DNA of 64,000 nt from CAVORB01 sp964395315 (GCA_964395315.1 CAYNBI010000005.1:1-64000); one strand, 5' to 3'; positions 16,960-26,437 are shown, counted from the stretch's first letter. A program made the numbers and translations. The notes: generated by a model from the letters alone, not told the origin.

Positions 16960-17514
16960 ATGACGACGAGCCCCAAGGTCCGGATCTGGACCAATGCCCG
17001 GCTGCACGGCAGCATTTTGCCCGGGGCCGAGGGGATCAACGGGGAGATCCTGCAGGCTCTCTCCTCGCTGGGGGAGGAGGATTTCACCCGCCGCACCCAC
17101 TTCTTCGGCGGGCGTTTCGAGAACCTATACCTGGATCGCCACCGGATCCCGGCCCTGGCCCCCGTGCTGGCGCATGCCGAGGCCTGTGCCCGGCAGATCC
17201 TGGGCCGGAGAAAGGAGCCCCTGCGCAGCGGCTTCTGGCTCAACGCGCAGGGACCGGGACAATCCACCTCAGAGCACACGCACGATGAGCTCGACGAGCT
17301 GCTCTCCGGAGTCTACTACGTGCGGGTGCCGGCGGCTTCGGGGGATCTGGTGCTACGCGACGGGCACTTCCGGATTCGGGTCACACCGGTCGCCGGCATG
17401 TTCCTGTTCTTCCCCCCCAGCCTCTCCCACCGCGTGGAGACCAACCGCAGCGGCGAGCAGCGCCTCTCCATCGCATTCAATTTCGGACCGGACGACGGGG
17501 AGCAGCCCGAGTAG
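16960..17514 (+). CDS. Putative 2-oxoglutarate/Fe(II) oxygenase family protein
   Basis: 184 residues forming a double-stranded beta-helix. It has the family's His pair region (EHTHDELDELLSGVYYVRVP), SGDLVLRD, FFPPSLSHRVETN for the distal His and RLSIAFNF for the 2OG-binding Arg. This pattern belongs to the small 2OG-FeII oxygenases often labelled TIGR02466-like, whose substrates are unknown. It starts 37 bases after creA. It is convergent with ruvA. Confidence 0.78.
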   Translation: MTTSPKVRIWTNARLHGSILPGAEGINGEILQALSSLGEEDFTRRTHFFGGRFENLYLDRHRIPALAPVLAHAEACARQILGRRKEPLRSGFWLNAQGPGQSTSEHTHDELDELLSGVYYVRVPAASGDLVLRDGHFRIRVTPVAGMFLFFPPSLSHRVETNRSGEQRLSIAFNFGPDDGEQPE

Positions 17515-17552
17515 GTCAGGGGTCTGCCGTCAGTGGGACGGATGCGGCAAGC

Positions 17553-18161
17553 TCAGGCGCTGTTCACTGCCTTGAGCGCGGCGCGGATGATCTCCTCCGA
17601 GGTCTTCGCCCCGTCGTCCGCGGCACGGGCCATGCGGGTCGCGTCCGCCGGCTTGTAGCCCAGGGCCACCAGGGCGCTTACCGCATCGGTGAGGGCCATG
17701 TCCGCGTCCGCTGCCGGCGAGGTCCGACCCGGACCGCTCGTGGGGGCTTGAATGCCGATGGCCTCCACCCTGTCGCGCATCTCCACGATCAGCCGTTCCG
17801 CGGTCTTGCGGCCGATCCCCGGCAGGCGGATCAGGGCGGTGACGTCCTCATGCTGCACGCACAGTGCGAAGCGCTGGGCGTCCATGCCGGACAGGATGGC
17901 CAGCGCCATCCGCGCGCCGACGCCCGTCACCTTGAGCAGGCTGCGAAACAGGGCGCGCTCGGACTCGCGCCGGAAGCCGTAGAGGACCTGCGCGTCCTCG
18001 CGCACCGCCAGATGGGTCACCAGGGTGACGGTCTCGCCCACCCCCGGCAGATCGTAGAAGGTGGACATGGGGGCATCGAGCTCATAGCCGACCCCGTTCA
18101 CGTCCAGCATGAGCTGGGGCGGGTGCTTGAAGACGATCTCGCCGCGCAGTCTGCCGATCAT
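17553..18161 (-). CDS. ruvA: Holliday junction branch migration protein RuvA
   Basis: 202 residues, full length. It begins MIGRLRGEIVFK, has the two helix-hairpin-helix segments (LLKVTGVGARMALAILSG and LIRLPGIGRKTAERLIVEM) and ends in the RuvB-binding UBA-like domain (DAVSALVALGYKP, then EEIIRAALKAV). RuvA tetramers hold the four-way junction for the RuvB motor. Its ATG overlaps the ruvC stop codon (ATGA at 18158-18161). ruvB, usually next, is not here; the following gene is convergent. Confidence 0.97.
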   Translation of the reverse strand: MIGRLRGEIVFKHPPQLMLDVNGVGYELDAPMSTFYDLPGVGETVTLVTHLAVREDAQVLYGFRRESERALFRSLLKVTGVGARMALAILSGMDAQRFALCVQHEDVTALIRLPGIGRKTAERLIVEMRDRVEAIGIQAPTSGPGRTSPAADADMALTDAVSALVALGYKPADATRMARAADDGAKTSEEIIRAALKAVNSA

Positions 18162-18709
18162 GGGCGGAAGTCCCGCCAGGAGGCCGCCGCGCGCTTGCGG
18201 GCGGGAATACCCATGGAGTGGGCATGACAAAGTGCCAAGGCCAAGGCGTCGGCCTCGTCCTCCGAGGGGATGTCGCTCAAATTGAGCAGGATGCTCACCA
18301 TATGCTGCACCTGAGACTTCTCCGCGCCACCGGTACCGACCACGGCGAGCTTCACCGATTTCGGGCTGTACTCGTGGACCTGAATCCCGGCCTTGAGCCC
18401 AGCGCACAGCACCGCCCCGCGCGCCTGCCCGAGCTTGAGGGCGGCGTTGGGGTCGCGGGCAAAAATGAGCTGCTCCACGGCGATCTCGTGGGGCCGATGC
18501 TCCGCCACGACCCTGGCAACGCCATCGAAGATGAGCCCGAGGCGCTCCGGCCAGCGATGCCCGCCCACCCGGATGCAGCCGCTCTCGATCCGCCGGCTGT
18601 GCATGCCGTCGCTGTCGATTACGCCATAACCCGTGTTGCGGGAGCCCGGGTCGATGCCCAGGATGCGGTGGCGCAGTCGGGGTTCGGTCGGGGCCGGTGG
18701 TCTGTCCAC
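18158..18709 (-). CDS. ruvC: Holliday junction resolvase RuvC
   Basis: 183 residues with the RNase H-like catalytic acids in place: ILGIDPGSRNTGYG, IAVEQLIFARD and SEDEADALALALCHA. It cuts Holliday junctions in the RuvABC resolvasome. I chose the GTG at 18709, nine bases past the yebC stop, because upstream sequence is inside yebC. It overlaps ruvA by four bases, showing tight co-expression in the order yebC-ruvC-ruvA. Confidence 0.95.
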   Translation of the reverse strand: MDRPPAPTEPRLRHRILGIDPGSRNTGYGVIDSDGMHSRRIESGCIRVGGHRWPERLGLIFDGVARVVAEHRPHEIAVEQLIFARDPNAALKLGQARGAVLCAGLKAGIQVHEYSPKSVKLAVVGTGGAEKSQVQHMVSILLNLSDIPSEDEADALALALCHAHSMGIPARKRAAASWRDFRP

Positions 18710-18717
18710 GCTGCGGG

Positions 18718-19467
18718 TCAGGCGTCGAGCTCGGCCATGATCTCGTCGGAGATGTCCGCGTTGTGGTACACCTCCTGCACGTCGTCCAGGTCTTCGAGCG
18801 CATCCACCAGCTTCAGCAGCTTCTCCGCCGCGTCCCGATCCAGCGCCGCCTGGGTGGATGCGTTGTAGGTCACCTCGGAAACCTCCGTGTCCAGGCCCGC
18901 GCCGTTCAATGCGTCCCGTATCGCGGCGAAGTCCTCTGGCGTGGTGACGACATCGACGGAACCGTCGTCGTTGGTAACCACGTCCTCCGCACCGGCCTCC
19001 AGCGCCGCCTCCATCACCGCGTCCTCGTCGGCACCGGGCTGGAAGCTGATGACGCCCTGCTTGGTAAACAGATAGGCCACCGAGCCGTCGGTGCCCAAGT
19101 TGCCTCCATGCTTGGAGAAGGCGTGGCGCACCTCGGCGGCGGTGCGGTTCCGGTTGTCGGTCATGCAATCGACCATGACGGCGGTCCCGCCCGGACCATA
19201 ACCCTCGTACCGGATCTCCTCGTAATTCTCACCCTCTCCGCCGCCCGCACCGCGCTTGATCGCGCGGTCGACCGTATCCCGCGGCATGTTGGCGGCGAAG
19301 GCCTTGTCCATCGCCAGGCGCAGGCGCGGATTTGCGTTCGCGTCGCCGCCGCCCTCCCGGGCCGCGACCGTCACCTCACGGATCAGCTTGGTCCAGACCT
19401 TGCCGCGCTTCTTGTCCTGGGCGGCCTTGCGATGCTTGATGTTGGCCCACTTGCTGTGACCGGCCAT
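18718..19467 (-). CDS. yebC: YebC/PmpR/TACO1-family protein
   Basis: 249 residues, beginning MAGHSKWANIKHRK, the family's invariant start, with GYGPGGTAVMVDCMTDNRNRT and LFTKQGVISF further on. YebC proteins were described as transcriptional regulators; some members act on ribosomes stalled at proline-rich stretches. It is the first gene of the yebC-ruvC-ruvA operon. The promoter should lie in the 19468-19597 interval. Confidence 0.97.
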   Translation of the reverse strand: MAGHSKWANIKHRKAAQDKKRGKVWTKLIREVTVAAREGGGDANANPRLRLAMDKAFAANMPRDTVDRAIKRGAGGGEGENYEEIRYEGYGPGGTAVMVDCMTDNRNRTAAEVRHAFSKHGGNLGTDGSVAYLFTKQGVISFQPGADEDAVMEAALEAGAEDVVTNDDGSVDVVTTPEDFAAIRDALNGAGLDTEVSEVTYNASTQAALDRDAAEKLLKLVDALEDLDDVQEVYHNADISDEIMAELDA

Positions 19468-19597
19468 AAAACCCCTCTATCGTCTGGAAAGTGCTGTCAA
19501 AGGCGCCCGAATTGTACCATCGTGAGCGAGACCGCAGCACCCGGAGCCTTGCCCGACATAAGGTCCGCCGCGTCCCCGACCGACCGCACGTTCGCGC

Positions 19598-20233
19598 TCA
19601 GGCCGGGTAGGGCACCGCACATCCGCCGAGACCGCAATAGCCGTGGGGGTTCTTGGCCAGGTACTGTTGATGGAAATCCTCCGCGTAGTAGAACTCCGGG
19701 GCGGGCAGGATTTCGGTCGTGACGGGTCCAACGCCAGCTGCCTTGAGTGCCGCGCCGTAGCGCTCCCGGCTCTGCTCCGCGGAATCCCGCTGGCTTTCGT
19801 CGTAGTAGTAGATTCCCGATCGATACTGGGTGCCGATATCGTTTCCCTGGCGCATGCCCTGGGTGGGATCGTGCGCCTCCCAGAACCGCCTGAGCAGTTC
19901 CTGGTAGGTGATCACGGCTGGGTCGAAGACGACCATCACGACCTCGTTGTGGCCGGTCAGGCCCGTGCAGACCTCGTCATAGGTCGGATTGGGGGTGTGA
20001 CCCGCGGCGTAGCCGACAGCGGTCGAGTAGACGCCCGGCAGTTGCCAGAAGCGCCGTTCCGCCCCCCAGAAGCAACCGAGGCCGAACAGGGCGCGCTCCA
20101 TCCCCTGCGGGAACGGGGGCTTCACGGCATGGCCGCTGACGAAGTGTCGGTCGGACACCTGCATCGGGTTCGCGCGACCGCGCAGTGCTTGCTCTGGTGT
20201 TGGCATTTCGGTCTTTTTTCTGAAACTAAACAC
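19598..20233 (-). CDS. msrA: Peptide-methionine (S)-S-oxide reductase MsrA
   Basis: 211 residues. Catalytic GCFWGAERRFW (C54), then the family blocks YAAGHTPNPTYDEVCTGLTGHNEVV, HDPTQGMRQGNDIGTQYRS and FYYAEDFHQQYL. MsrA repairs the S-epimer of oxidised methionine. I chose the GTG at 20233: GGGAG lies 8 bases upstream and the resulting start, FSFRKKTEMPTPEQALRGR, matches the usual MsrA N-terminus. The ATG at 20206 has no good ribosome-binding site. Confidence 0.96.
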   Translation of the reverse strand: MFSFRKKTEMPTPEQALRGRANPMQVSDRHFVSGHAVKPPFPQGMERALFGLGCFWGAERRFWQLPGVYSTAVGYAAGHTPNPTYDEVCTGLTGHNEVVMVVFDPAVITYQELLRRFWEAHDPTQGMRQGNDIGTQYRSGIYYYDESQRDSAEQSRERYGAALKAAGVGPVTTEILPAPEFYYAEDFHQQYLAKNPHGYCGLGGCAVPYPA

Positions 20234-20397
20234 GATCGTGGCTCCCAAGCTTGCGGGTGCGTCCAGGGCAGGTTTGCGCGCTTGCAACGCAGCCCGCGGA
20301 GGGGGTGTGACAAGTGGAACTCGGTGCGTACGCGTCTGTCGTCTGACAGAATCCCTTCTACCAATGCACAATGTGGGTTCTCGAGTGGATCGGCAAG

Positions 20398-21108
20398 ATG
20401 ACCCCAGTTGACCGCCTGAAGCTCCTCACGATCGATCTCGACGATACGGTCTGGCCCTGTGTCCCGGCGATTCGGCGGGCTGAGGACGCGCTGTACGCCT
20501 GGTTGGAGGTCCGCACTCCCCGTCTCACCGGCTCCCACGATGAGGCGAGCCTGCGCGGGCATCGCAAGAGCGTCGCTCGGTCCAACCCTGGTATCGCCCA
20601 TGACCTGACCGCCGTTCGGCACGCCTCACTGAGCACGCTGATGCGCGAATTCGGCTACGCCCCGCAGCTTGCCGACGAGGCCATCGCCCTGTTCCTGGAG
20701 CGCCGGAACCAGGTCGAGCCGTTCGCAGACGTCATTCCGGCGTTGCGCGAGCTAGGTGCCAGATATCGGCTGGTTTCAGTGACCAACGGCAACTCCGACG
20801 TCGCGCAAACGCCCCTGCGCGGCCTGTTTCATCTCTCTCTCACTGCGGCCGGGGTCGGGGCGCAGAAACCGGACCCGGCGCTTTTCCAGGGTGCGCTCGA
20901 CTGGGCTGGGGTGACGCCCGCCGAGGCGCTCCACTTGGGCGACGATCCGCTCCTGGACGTGGAGGCCGCCCGGCGCATCGGCATGGCGTCGGTGTGGGTC
21001 AACCGGGCGGGAACCGCGTGGCCCGAGGATCTGGAGCCGCCGGTGGTGGAGGTGCGCGGCCTGGGAGGGGTCGCGACCTTGCTGGAGGATTCCGCAGTTG
21101 GAGTTTGA
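20398..21108 (+). CDS. HAD-superfamily hydrolase (YigB-like)
   Basis: About 236 residues with all HAD motifs: nucleophile motif TIDLDDTVWPC (D13, D15), motif II VSVTNGN, motif III Lys in GAQKPDPALF and motif IV LHLGDDPLLDVEAARRIGM. An alpha-helical cap follows motif I. Such enzymes dephosphorylate small metabolites such as FMN or sugar phosphates; the substrate is not readable. An ATG at 20371 would add nine residues. It is divergent from msrA and its end overlaps the start of tgt by 11 bases. Confidence 0.87.
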   Translation: MTPVDRLKLLTIDLDDTVWPCVPAIRRAEDALYAWLEVRTPRLTGSHDEASLRGHRKSVARSNPGIAHDLTAVRHASLSTLMREFGYAPQLADEAIALFLERRNQVEPFADVIPALRELGARYRLVSVTNGNSDVAQTPLRGLFHLSLTAAGVGAQKPDPALFQGALDWAGVTPAEALHLGDDPLLDVEAARRIGMASVWVNRAGTAWPEDLEPPVVEVRGLGGVATLLEDSAVGV

Positions 21109-22198
21109 GCTGCTGGCCTGGGACGGCGCGGCACGGCGCGGCCGACTGACTTTCCCCCGCGGAACGGTCGAGACACCGGCGTTCATGCCGGTGGGCACCT
21201 ATGGCACGGTCAAGGCCATGACGCCGGAGGAACTCCGGGGGCTCGGTGCCCAGATCATCCTCGGCAACACCTTCCACCTGATGCTTCGGCCGGGCATGGA
21301 GATCATCGCCCGCCACGGTGATCTGCATCGATTCATGCACTGGGATGGCCCCATACTGACCGACTCGGGTGGCTTTCAGGTGTTCAGCCTCGGCGAGCTG
21401 CGAAAGATCACCGAGCAGGGGGTCCGTTTCAGGTCCCCGGTGGATGGCAGTCCCGTGTTTCTGGGACCGGAGAAGTCGATGGCGGTGCAGCGGACCCTGG
21501 GCTCCGATATCGCGATGATCTTCGACGATTGCACCCCGTATCCCGCCGATCGGGCAGAGGTGCGAGGCTCGATGGAGCGCTCCCTGCGCTGGGCGGCGCG
21601 CAGCAAGGCGGCCCATGGGGACAGCCCTCATGCCTTGTTCGGCATCGTCCAGGGAGGCATGTACGAGGAGCTGCGCGAAGAGTCGCTAGACGGACTGCTC
21701 GAAATCGGTTTCGACGGCTACGCGGTGGGGGGGCTATCGGTGGGCGAGCCGGAGGCCGACCGGTTGCGGGTCCTGGACTTCCTCTCTTCGCGGCTGCCCG
21801 CGGACCGCCCGCGTTATCTCATGGGGGTCGGCACCCCCGCGGACATTGTCGAGGCGGTGGTCCTCGGAATCGACATGTTCGACTGCGTCATGCCCACCCG
21901 TAACGCGCGCAATGGCCACCTGTTCACGCGCGACGGCGTGGTGAGAATCCGCAACGCGCGCTTCAAGGGCGACACCGACCCGCTGGATTCCGATTGCGAC
22001 TGCTACACTTGCAGGAACTACAGCCGGGCCTATCTGCACCACCTGGACAAGTGCAACGAGATCCTGGGCTCGCGGTTGAATACCATCCACAATCTCGCCC
22101 ATTACCAGGCCCTGATGCGCGCGCTGCGCGAGGCGGTGGCCGCTGGTACCCTGAACGCATTTGCGCGCGACTTCCGTGCCTCGAGGGCGGTTACCTAG
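21098..22198 (+). CDS. tgt: tRNA-guanine transglycosylase
   Basis: 366 residues. Substrate and nucleophile motifs are intact: LTDSGGFQVFSLGELRKITEQGV, GIVQGG, YAVGGLSVGE and DCVMPTRNARNG. The zinc site is C300, C302, C305 and H331. Tgt swaps guanine-34 for preQ1 in tRNAs for Asn, Asp, His and Tyr during queuosine synthesis. It starts with TTG at 21098, supported by GGAGG nine bases before. It heads the tgt-yajC-secD-secF block; queA is not adjacent. Confidence 0.97.
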   Translation: MEFELLAWDGAARRGRLTFPRGTVETPAFMPVGTYGTVKAMTPEELRGLGAQIILGNTFHLMLRPGMEIIARHGDLHRFMHWDGPILTDSGGFQVFSLGELRKITEQGVRFRSPVDGSPVFLGPEKSMAVQRTLGSDIAMIFDDCTPYPADRAEVRGSMERSLRWAARSKAAHGDSPHALFGIVQGGMYEELREESLDGLLEIGFDGYAVGGLSVGEPEADRLRVLDFLSSRLPADRPRYLMGVGTPADIVEAVVLGIDMFDCVMPTRNARNGHLFTRDGVVRIRNARFKGDTDPLDSDCDCYTCRNYSRAYLHHLDKCNEILGSRLNTIHNLAHYQALMRALREAVAAGTLNAFARDFRASRAVT

Positions 22199-22206
22199 CG
22201 CGTCGG

Positions 22207-22234
22207 TTCAACTTTGTCCCAGCTGTGTCATAAT
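22207..22234 (+). promoter_or_regulatory. Candidate sigma-70 promoter for yajC-secD-secF
   Basis: TTCAAC (22207-22212), 16-base spacer, CATAAT (22229-22234), immediately after the tgt stop and about 60 bases before yajC. It would let sec genes be expressed independently of tgt. Confidence 0.45.
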
Positions 22235-22293
22235 GCGCGGCTGAATTTCCCCCGGCATGTGCCGGTAATCTTCGTCTAAGTCGAGGACATGCC

Positions 22294-22623
22294 ATGAGCT
22301 TTTTCATCTCCGACGCCCTGGCTCAGGAAGCCGCCGCATCGCAGGGTGATCCGCTGCTGGGGCTGCTGTTTCCCATCGGTCTGGTCGTGCTCCTGTACTT
22401 TCTGATGATCCGCCCGCAGGTCAAGCGCCAGAAGGAGCACAAGAAGATGGTCGAGGCCCTGACCAAGGGTGATGAGGTCACCACCATGGGGGGGCTGGTT
22501 GGACGCATCACGGACCTGGGCGAGAACTTCGCCAAGGTGGAGATCGCCGAGGGCGTCGAGGTGAAGGTTCGCCGCCAGGCGGTGGAGTCCGTGCTGCCCA
22601 AGGGGTCGATAAAGGAACTGTGA
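22294..22623 (+). CDS. yajC: Preprotein translocase subunit YajC
   Basis: 109 residues: one N-terminal membrane helix (about 20-40, LLGLLFPIGLVVLLYFLMIRPQ), then the YajC signature KRQKEHKKMVEALTKGDEVTTMGGLVGRI and a small cytoplasmic beta domain. YajC binds SecDF in the inner membrane and helps export. It is in the standard tgt-yajC-secD-secF order. Confidence 0.96.
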   Translation: MSFFISDALAQEAAASQGDPLLGLLFPIGLVVLLYFLMIRPQVKRQKEHKKMVEALTKGDEVTTMGGLVGRITDLGENFAKVEIAEGVEVKVRRQAVESVLPKGSIKEL

Positions 22624-22733
22624 CCCAGACTTCGAGGCGATCTGTGCTGGGGTCGCCGCCCTTCCCGCTTGTACCAAGGCCCTAATTTGGAGCCGGATTC
22701 CCGACTGGGATTCGGACGCTCGATGGAATTGCG

Positions 22734-24590
22734 ATGAACCGTTATCCGCTGTGGAAGAATTTGCTGGTCCTGGCCGTGGTGCTGGTCGGGTTGCTCTTTG
22801 CGCTGCCGAATCTGTTTCCGCAGAATCCGTCGATCGAGGTAACCGCCGCACGGGGGGGCGCGGTCACGGATGCGACCGTCGGCGAGGTCAAGGCCGCGTT
22901 GGAGAACGCCGGCGTCGAGTACAAGGCGGTCGAGCTCCTGGAGGGCGGCAAGGTCCTGGCGCGATTCGACACCTCCGGCGCTCAACTCAAGGGGCAGGCC
23001 GCCATCGAGGTCACCCTCTCCGACCGCTACAACAGCGCGCTCACGATCTCGCCGGACCTGCCGGGCTGGGTGCGAGCCCTGGGCATCCAGCCCATGTTCC
23101 TGGGGTTGGATCTGCGCGGGGGCATCCACGTCCTGATCGACGTCGACATGGATGCCGCGGTGGATCAGGCCCTGGAGCGCTACAACGGCGACATTCGCAC
23201 CCTGCTGCGCGACGAGAAGGTGCGTTACCTGACCGTCACCCGCGACGCCGGGCGCATCGCCGTCAAGTTCCGGGATGCCGAGACGCGCGACAAGGCCGAG
23301 TCCCTGATCGCCAGGGAGTTCCGCGACCTCGGCCTGGAAACGGGTGAGCAGGGCACCGACTTCTTCGTCTACGCGTCCATGACGCCGGCAGATGAGCTGG
23401 CGGTGAAGAAGTTCGCCTTGGAGCAAAACATCACCACCCTGCGCAACCGCGTCAACGCCCTCGGCGTGGCCGAGCCCATCATTCAGCGGCAGGGGGAGCG
23501 GCGTATCGTCGTCCAGCTCCCCGGTGCGTCGGATCCGGGCCGCCTGAAGGAGATACTGGGCGCCACCGCGACCCTGGAGTACCGCCTGGTCGACACCGAG
23601 CACTCCGTGCAGGACGCGGTGGATGGCCGGGTGCCGGTGGGCAGCAAGCTGTACAAGGATCGCCAGGGCCAACCCGTGCTGCTGCAGCGACGTGTGATCG
23701 TGACCGGCGACCAGATCACCGACGCATCCGCCGGCTTCGATCAGCGCAGCGGACAGCCCGCAGTGTTCGTCAGCCTGGACGGACAAGGCGCGCGGCGCAT
23801 GCGCAACGTCACGACGGAAAACGTGGGCAAGCCCATGGCGGTGGTCTTCATCGAGAACCGTTCCGTCACGAGCATGGTGGATGGCGCGCCCGTGAAGCGC
23901 ACCGAGCGTACCGAGGAGGTGATCAGCGTCGCCAACATTCTCGAGCCGTTCGGGCGGCGTTTCCAGACCACCGGTCTCGACAGCTCCAACGAGGCACACA
24001 ATCTGGCCTTGCTGCTGCGTGCCGGGGCACTCGCGGCGCCGATCGAGATCGTCGAGGAGCGGACCATCGGCCCGAGTCTGGGGCAAGACAACATCGACCA
24101 GGGCTTCCAGTCCGTACTGATCGGCTTCGTCCTGGTGGTCGTCTTCATGGCCCTTTATTACAAGGTTTTCGGGTTGGTGGCGGATTTCGTGCTGCTGTTG
24201 AATCTGGTGCTGATCGTGGCTGTTCTTTCGCTGCTGCAGGCGACTCTCACCCTGCCCGGCATCGCGGGAATCGTGCTGACCGTAGGCATGGCGGTCGACG
24301 CCAACGTGCTGATCTTCGAGCGCATTCGCGAGGAAATCCGCAACGGCAATTCTCCGCAGGCGAGCATACACGCCGGGTACGACAAGGCGCTTTCGACCAT
24401 CGTCGATGCCAACATCACCACGCTGATCGCCGCGGTAGTGCTGTTCAGCTTTGGGACGGGGCCGATCAAGGGCTTCGCGGTGACGCTGTTCATCGGCATC
24501 GTCACCTCCATGTTCACCGCCATTCTGGGCAGCCGCGCGCTGGTCAACCTGATCTACGGCGGTAAGCGATTGACTAAGCTCGCCATCTGA
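22734..24590 (+). CDS. secD: Protein translocase subunit SecD
   Basis: 618 residues, full length for a gammaproteobacterium. N-terminal helix (WKNLLVLAVVLVGLLFALPNL), the D1 start GLDLRGGIHVLIDVD, a large periplasmic P1 domain, and five C-terminal helices that include the RND-type signatures GIAGIVLTVGMAVDANVLIFERIREE and ANITTLIAAVVLF. SecD with SecF uses the proton gradient to pull preproteins out of SecYEG. It lies 14 bases before secF. Confidence 0.97.
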   Translation: MNRYPLWKNLLVLAVVLVGLLFALPNLFPQNPSIEVTAARGGAVTDATVGEVKAALENAGVEYKAVELLEGGKVLARFDTSGAQLKGQAAIEVTLSDRYNSALTISPDLPGWVRALGIQPMFLGLDLRGGIHVLIDVDMDAAVDQALERYNGDIRTLLRDEKVRYLTVTRDAGRIAVKFRDAETRDKAESLIAREFRDLGLETGEQGTDFFVYASMTPADELAVKKFALEQNITTLRNRVNALGVAEPIIQRQGERRIVVQLPGASDPGRLKEILGATATLEYRLVDTEHSVQDAVDGRVPVGSKLYKDRQGQPVLLQRRVIVTGDQITDASAGFDQRSGQPAVFVSLDGQGARRMRNVTTENVGKPMAVVFIENRSVTSMVDGAPVKRTERTEEVISVANILEPFGRRFQTTGLDSSNEAHNLALLLRAGALAAPIEIVEERTIGPSLGQDNIDQGFQSVLIGFVLVVVFMALYYKVFGLVADFVLLLNLVLIVAVLSLLQATLTLPGIAGIVLTVGMAVDANVLIFERIREEIRNGNSPQASIHAGYDKALSTIVDANITTLIAAVVLFSFGTGPIKGFAVTLFIGIVTSMFTAILGSRALVNLIYGGKRLTKLAI

Positions 24591-24603
24591 GCAGGGGATT
24601 CGC

Positions 24604-25548
24604 ATGCACATCTTGCAGGGCTTCAATATCGATTTCATGGGCAAGCGGCGGGCGGCGGTCATCGTCTCCGGCGTGGCGTTGCTGTTGTGCCTGGTCTCGA
24701 TGGTGGTGCGCGGGTTCAACCTCGGGCTTGACTTTACCGGCGGCACCCTGATCGAGGTCGAATACGAGCAGCCGGTGGAGCTTGCCGACGTGCGTGAGGC
24801 CTTGGCGGCGGGAGGCTTCTCGGGTGCGACGGTGCAACACTTCGGCACCCTGCGCGACGTGATGATTCGCCTTGCGCCGCAATTTGACCAGGGGGAGGAG
24901 GTCAGTGCCCAGATAAGTGATCGCGTGTATCAGGTCCTGAGCGCGGCGGCCGAAAGCGCGGTGGAACTGCGGCGGGTCGAGTTCGTCGGCCCTCAGGTGG
25001 GCGAGGAACTGCGCGAGGACGGCGGGCTCGCGGTGCTGTTTTCCCTCATCGGCATCCTCGTCTACGTCGCTTTGCGGTTTGAATGGCGGTTTTCCGTTGG
25101 CGCCGTCGTCGCGATCATCCATGACGTGCTTTTCACGGTGGGCATTTTCTCTATTTTTCAGATCGAGTTCGATCTGCCCGTGCTGGCGGCGGTGCTCGCG
25201 GTGATCGGTTATTCCCTGAACGACACCATCGTCATCTTCGACCGCGTGCGCGAGAACTTCCGCAAGGTGCGCAAGGGCACCGTGATCGAGATCATCAACC
25301 AGTCGATCAATCAGACTCTGTCGCGCACCTTTATCACCTCAGGCACCACGCTGTTGGTGCTGCTGGCCCTCTTCATCTTCGGCGGCAAGGCGATCAGCGG
25401 CTTCTCCCTGGCATTGATCGTTGGCGTCATCGTCGGCACCTATTCGACGATCTATGTGGCGACGGCCGCAGTCGTGGCGCTTGGCGTCAGCCGGGCCGAC
25501 CTGATGCCGGTGAAAAAAGAGGGGGAGGAACTGGAAGCGATGCCCTGA
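24604..25548 (+). CDS. secF: Protein translocase subunit SecF
   Basis: 314 residues: first helix VSGVALLLCLVSMVVRGF, then GLDFTGGTLIEVEYEQP, periplasmic domain, and the RND signatures VIGYSLNDTIVIFDRVRENF and SRTFITSGTTLLVLLALFIFGG. It partners SecD in the inner membrane. AGGGGA precedes the ATG. It is convergent with suhB, 16 bases apart. Confidence 0.97.
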   Translation: MHILQGFNIDFMGKRRAAVIVSGVALLLCLVSMVVRGFNLGLDFTGGTLIEVEYEQPVELADVREALAAGGFSGATVQHFGTLRDVMIRLAPQFDQGEEVSAQISDRVYQVLSAAAESAVELRRVEFVGPQVGEELREDGGLAVLFSLIGILVYVALRFEWRFSVGAVVAIIHDVLFTVGIFSIFQIEFDLPVLAAVLAVIGYSLNDTIVIFDRVRENFRKVRKGTVIEIINQSINQTLSRTFITSGTTLLVLLALFIFGGKAISGFSLALIVGVIVGTYSTIYVATAAVVALGVSRADLMPVKKEGEELEAMP

Positions 25549-25564
25549 TCCGCGGGCCGCTGCG

Positions 25565-26362
25565 TCAGGCGCGCAGCGTGTCTCCGAGGTGAGGGCGAAG
25601 CTTGGCGATGATGGCCGCGTGGACCTTGACGTTGCCTGCCACGAGGTTGCCCGTTTCCATGTAACGGTCGCCACCGGCGAGATCGGTCACTGTCCCGCCG
25701 GCCTCCGCCACCAGCAGGGCGCCGGCGGCGAAGTCCCACTGGGCAAGGCCAAGCTCCCAGAAACCGTCGAGCCGACCCGCTGCGACATAGGCGAAGTCGA
25801 GGGCGGCGGAGCCGGGGCGGCGAATTCCAGCCGTTTCCTGGATCATGTCCTTAAACATGCCCATGTAGGCGTCCAAATGGCCGTGGTCGCGGAAGGGAAA
25901 TCCGGTGCCGATCAAGGCGCCTTCGAGCCCAAGTCGAGCGGAGACTCGCAGCTTTCTGTCGTTCAGCAGCGCACCCTGGCCGCGACTGGCGGTGAACAGC
26001 TCCTCGCGAAGAGGGTCGTAGACCACCGCGTGCTCGAGCCGTCCTCGATATTTGAGCGCGATCGAGACCGAGTACTGAGGGAAACCGTGCAAGTAATTGG
26101 TGGTGCCGTCCAGGGGGTCGATCACCCACTCGAAGTCCCCGCCGACGTGCTTGCCGCTTTCCTCCGCCAAGATCGCGTGATCGGGGAACTTGCTGCGCAG
26201 CTCGTGGATGATCGCCTCCTCGGCGCTGCGATCCACCTCGCTGACGAAGTCGTTTCGGCTCTTGGTCGTGACCGCGACCTGGTCGAGGCGCTCGGCGTAG
26301 CGCAGCAGGATGCGACCGGCGCTGCGCGCCGCGCGGGTAGCGATGTTGAGCATGGGGTGCAT
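25565..26362 (-). CDS. suhB: Inositol-1-monophosphatase / SuhB
   Basis: About 265 residues from MHPMLNIATRAARSAGRIL, which matches the E. coli SuhB start; an ATG at 26380 adds six residues. The Mg-binding phosphatase motifs are DHAILAEESGK, WVIDPLDGTTNYLHGFP and WDFAAGALLVAEAGG. SuhB hydrolyses inositol phosphates and, in E. coli, also joins the rRNA antitermination complex. It is divergent from trmJ, the same neighbour as in E. coli. Confidence 0.95.
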   Translation of the reverse strand: MHPMLNIATRAARSAGRILLRYAERLDQVAVTTKSRNDFVSEVDRSAEEAIIHELRSKFPDHAILAEESGKHVGGDFEWVIDPLDGTTNYLHGFPQYSVSIALKYRGRLEHAVVYDPLREELFTASRGQGALLNDRKLRVSARLGLEGALIGTGFPFRDHGHLDAYMGMFKDMIQETAGIRRPGSAALDFAYVAAGRLDGFWELGLAQWDFAAGALLVAEAGGTVTDLAGGDRYMETGNLVAGNVKVHAAIIAKLRPHLGDTLRA

Positions 26363-26437
26363 CGGGGAAAGATACTCCATGCGCGCCCTGTATCAAAGCT
26401 TGACAATGAAGCGATATTCTGAAGAAGTTCGGCGGCC

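Noticed and set aside
22323..24848. 841-residue frame antisense to yajC-secD-secF
   Set aside because: A shadow of GC-skewed coding sequence; secD on the other strand is certain.
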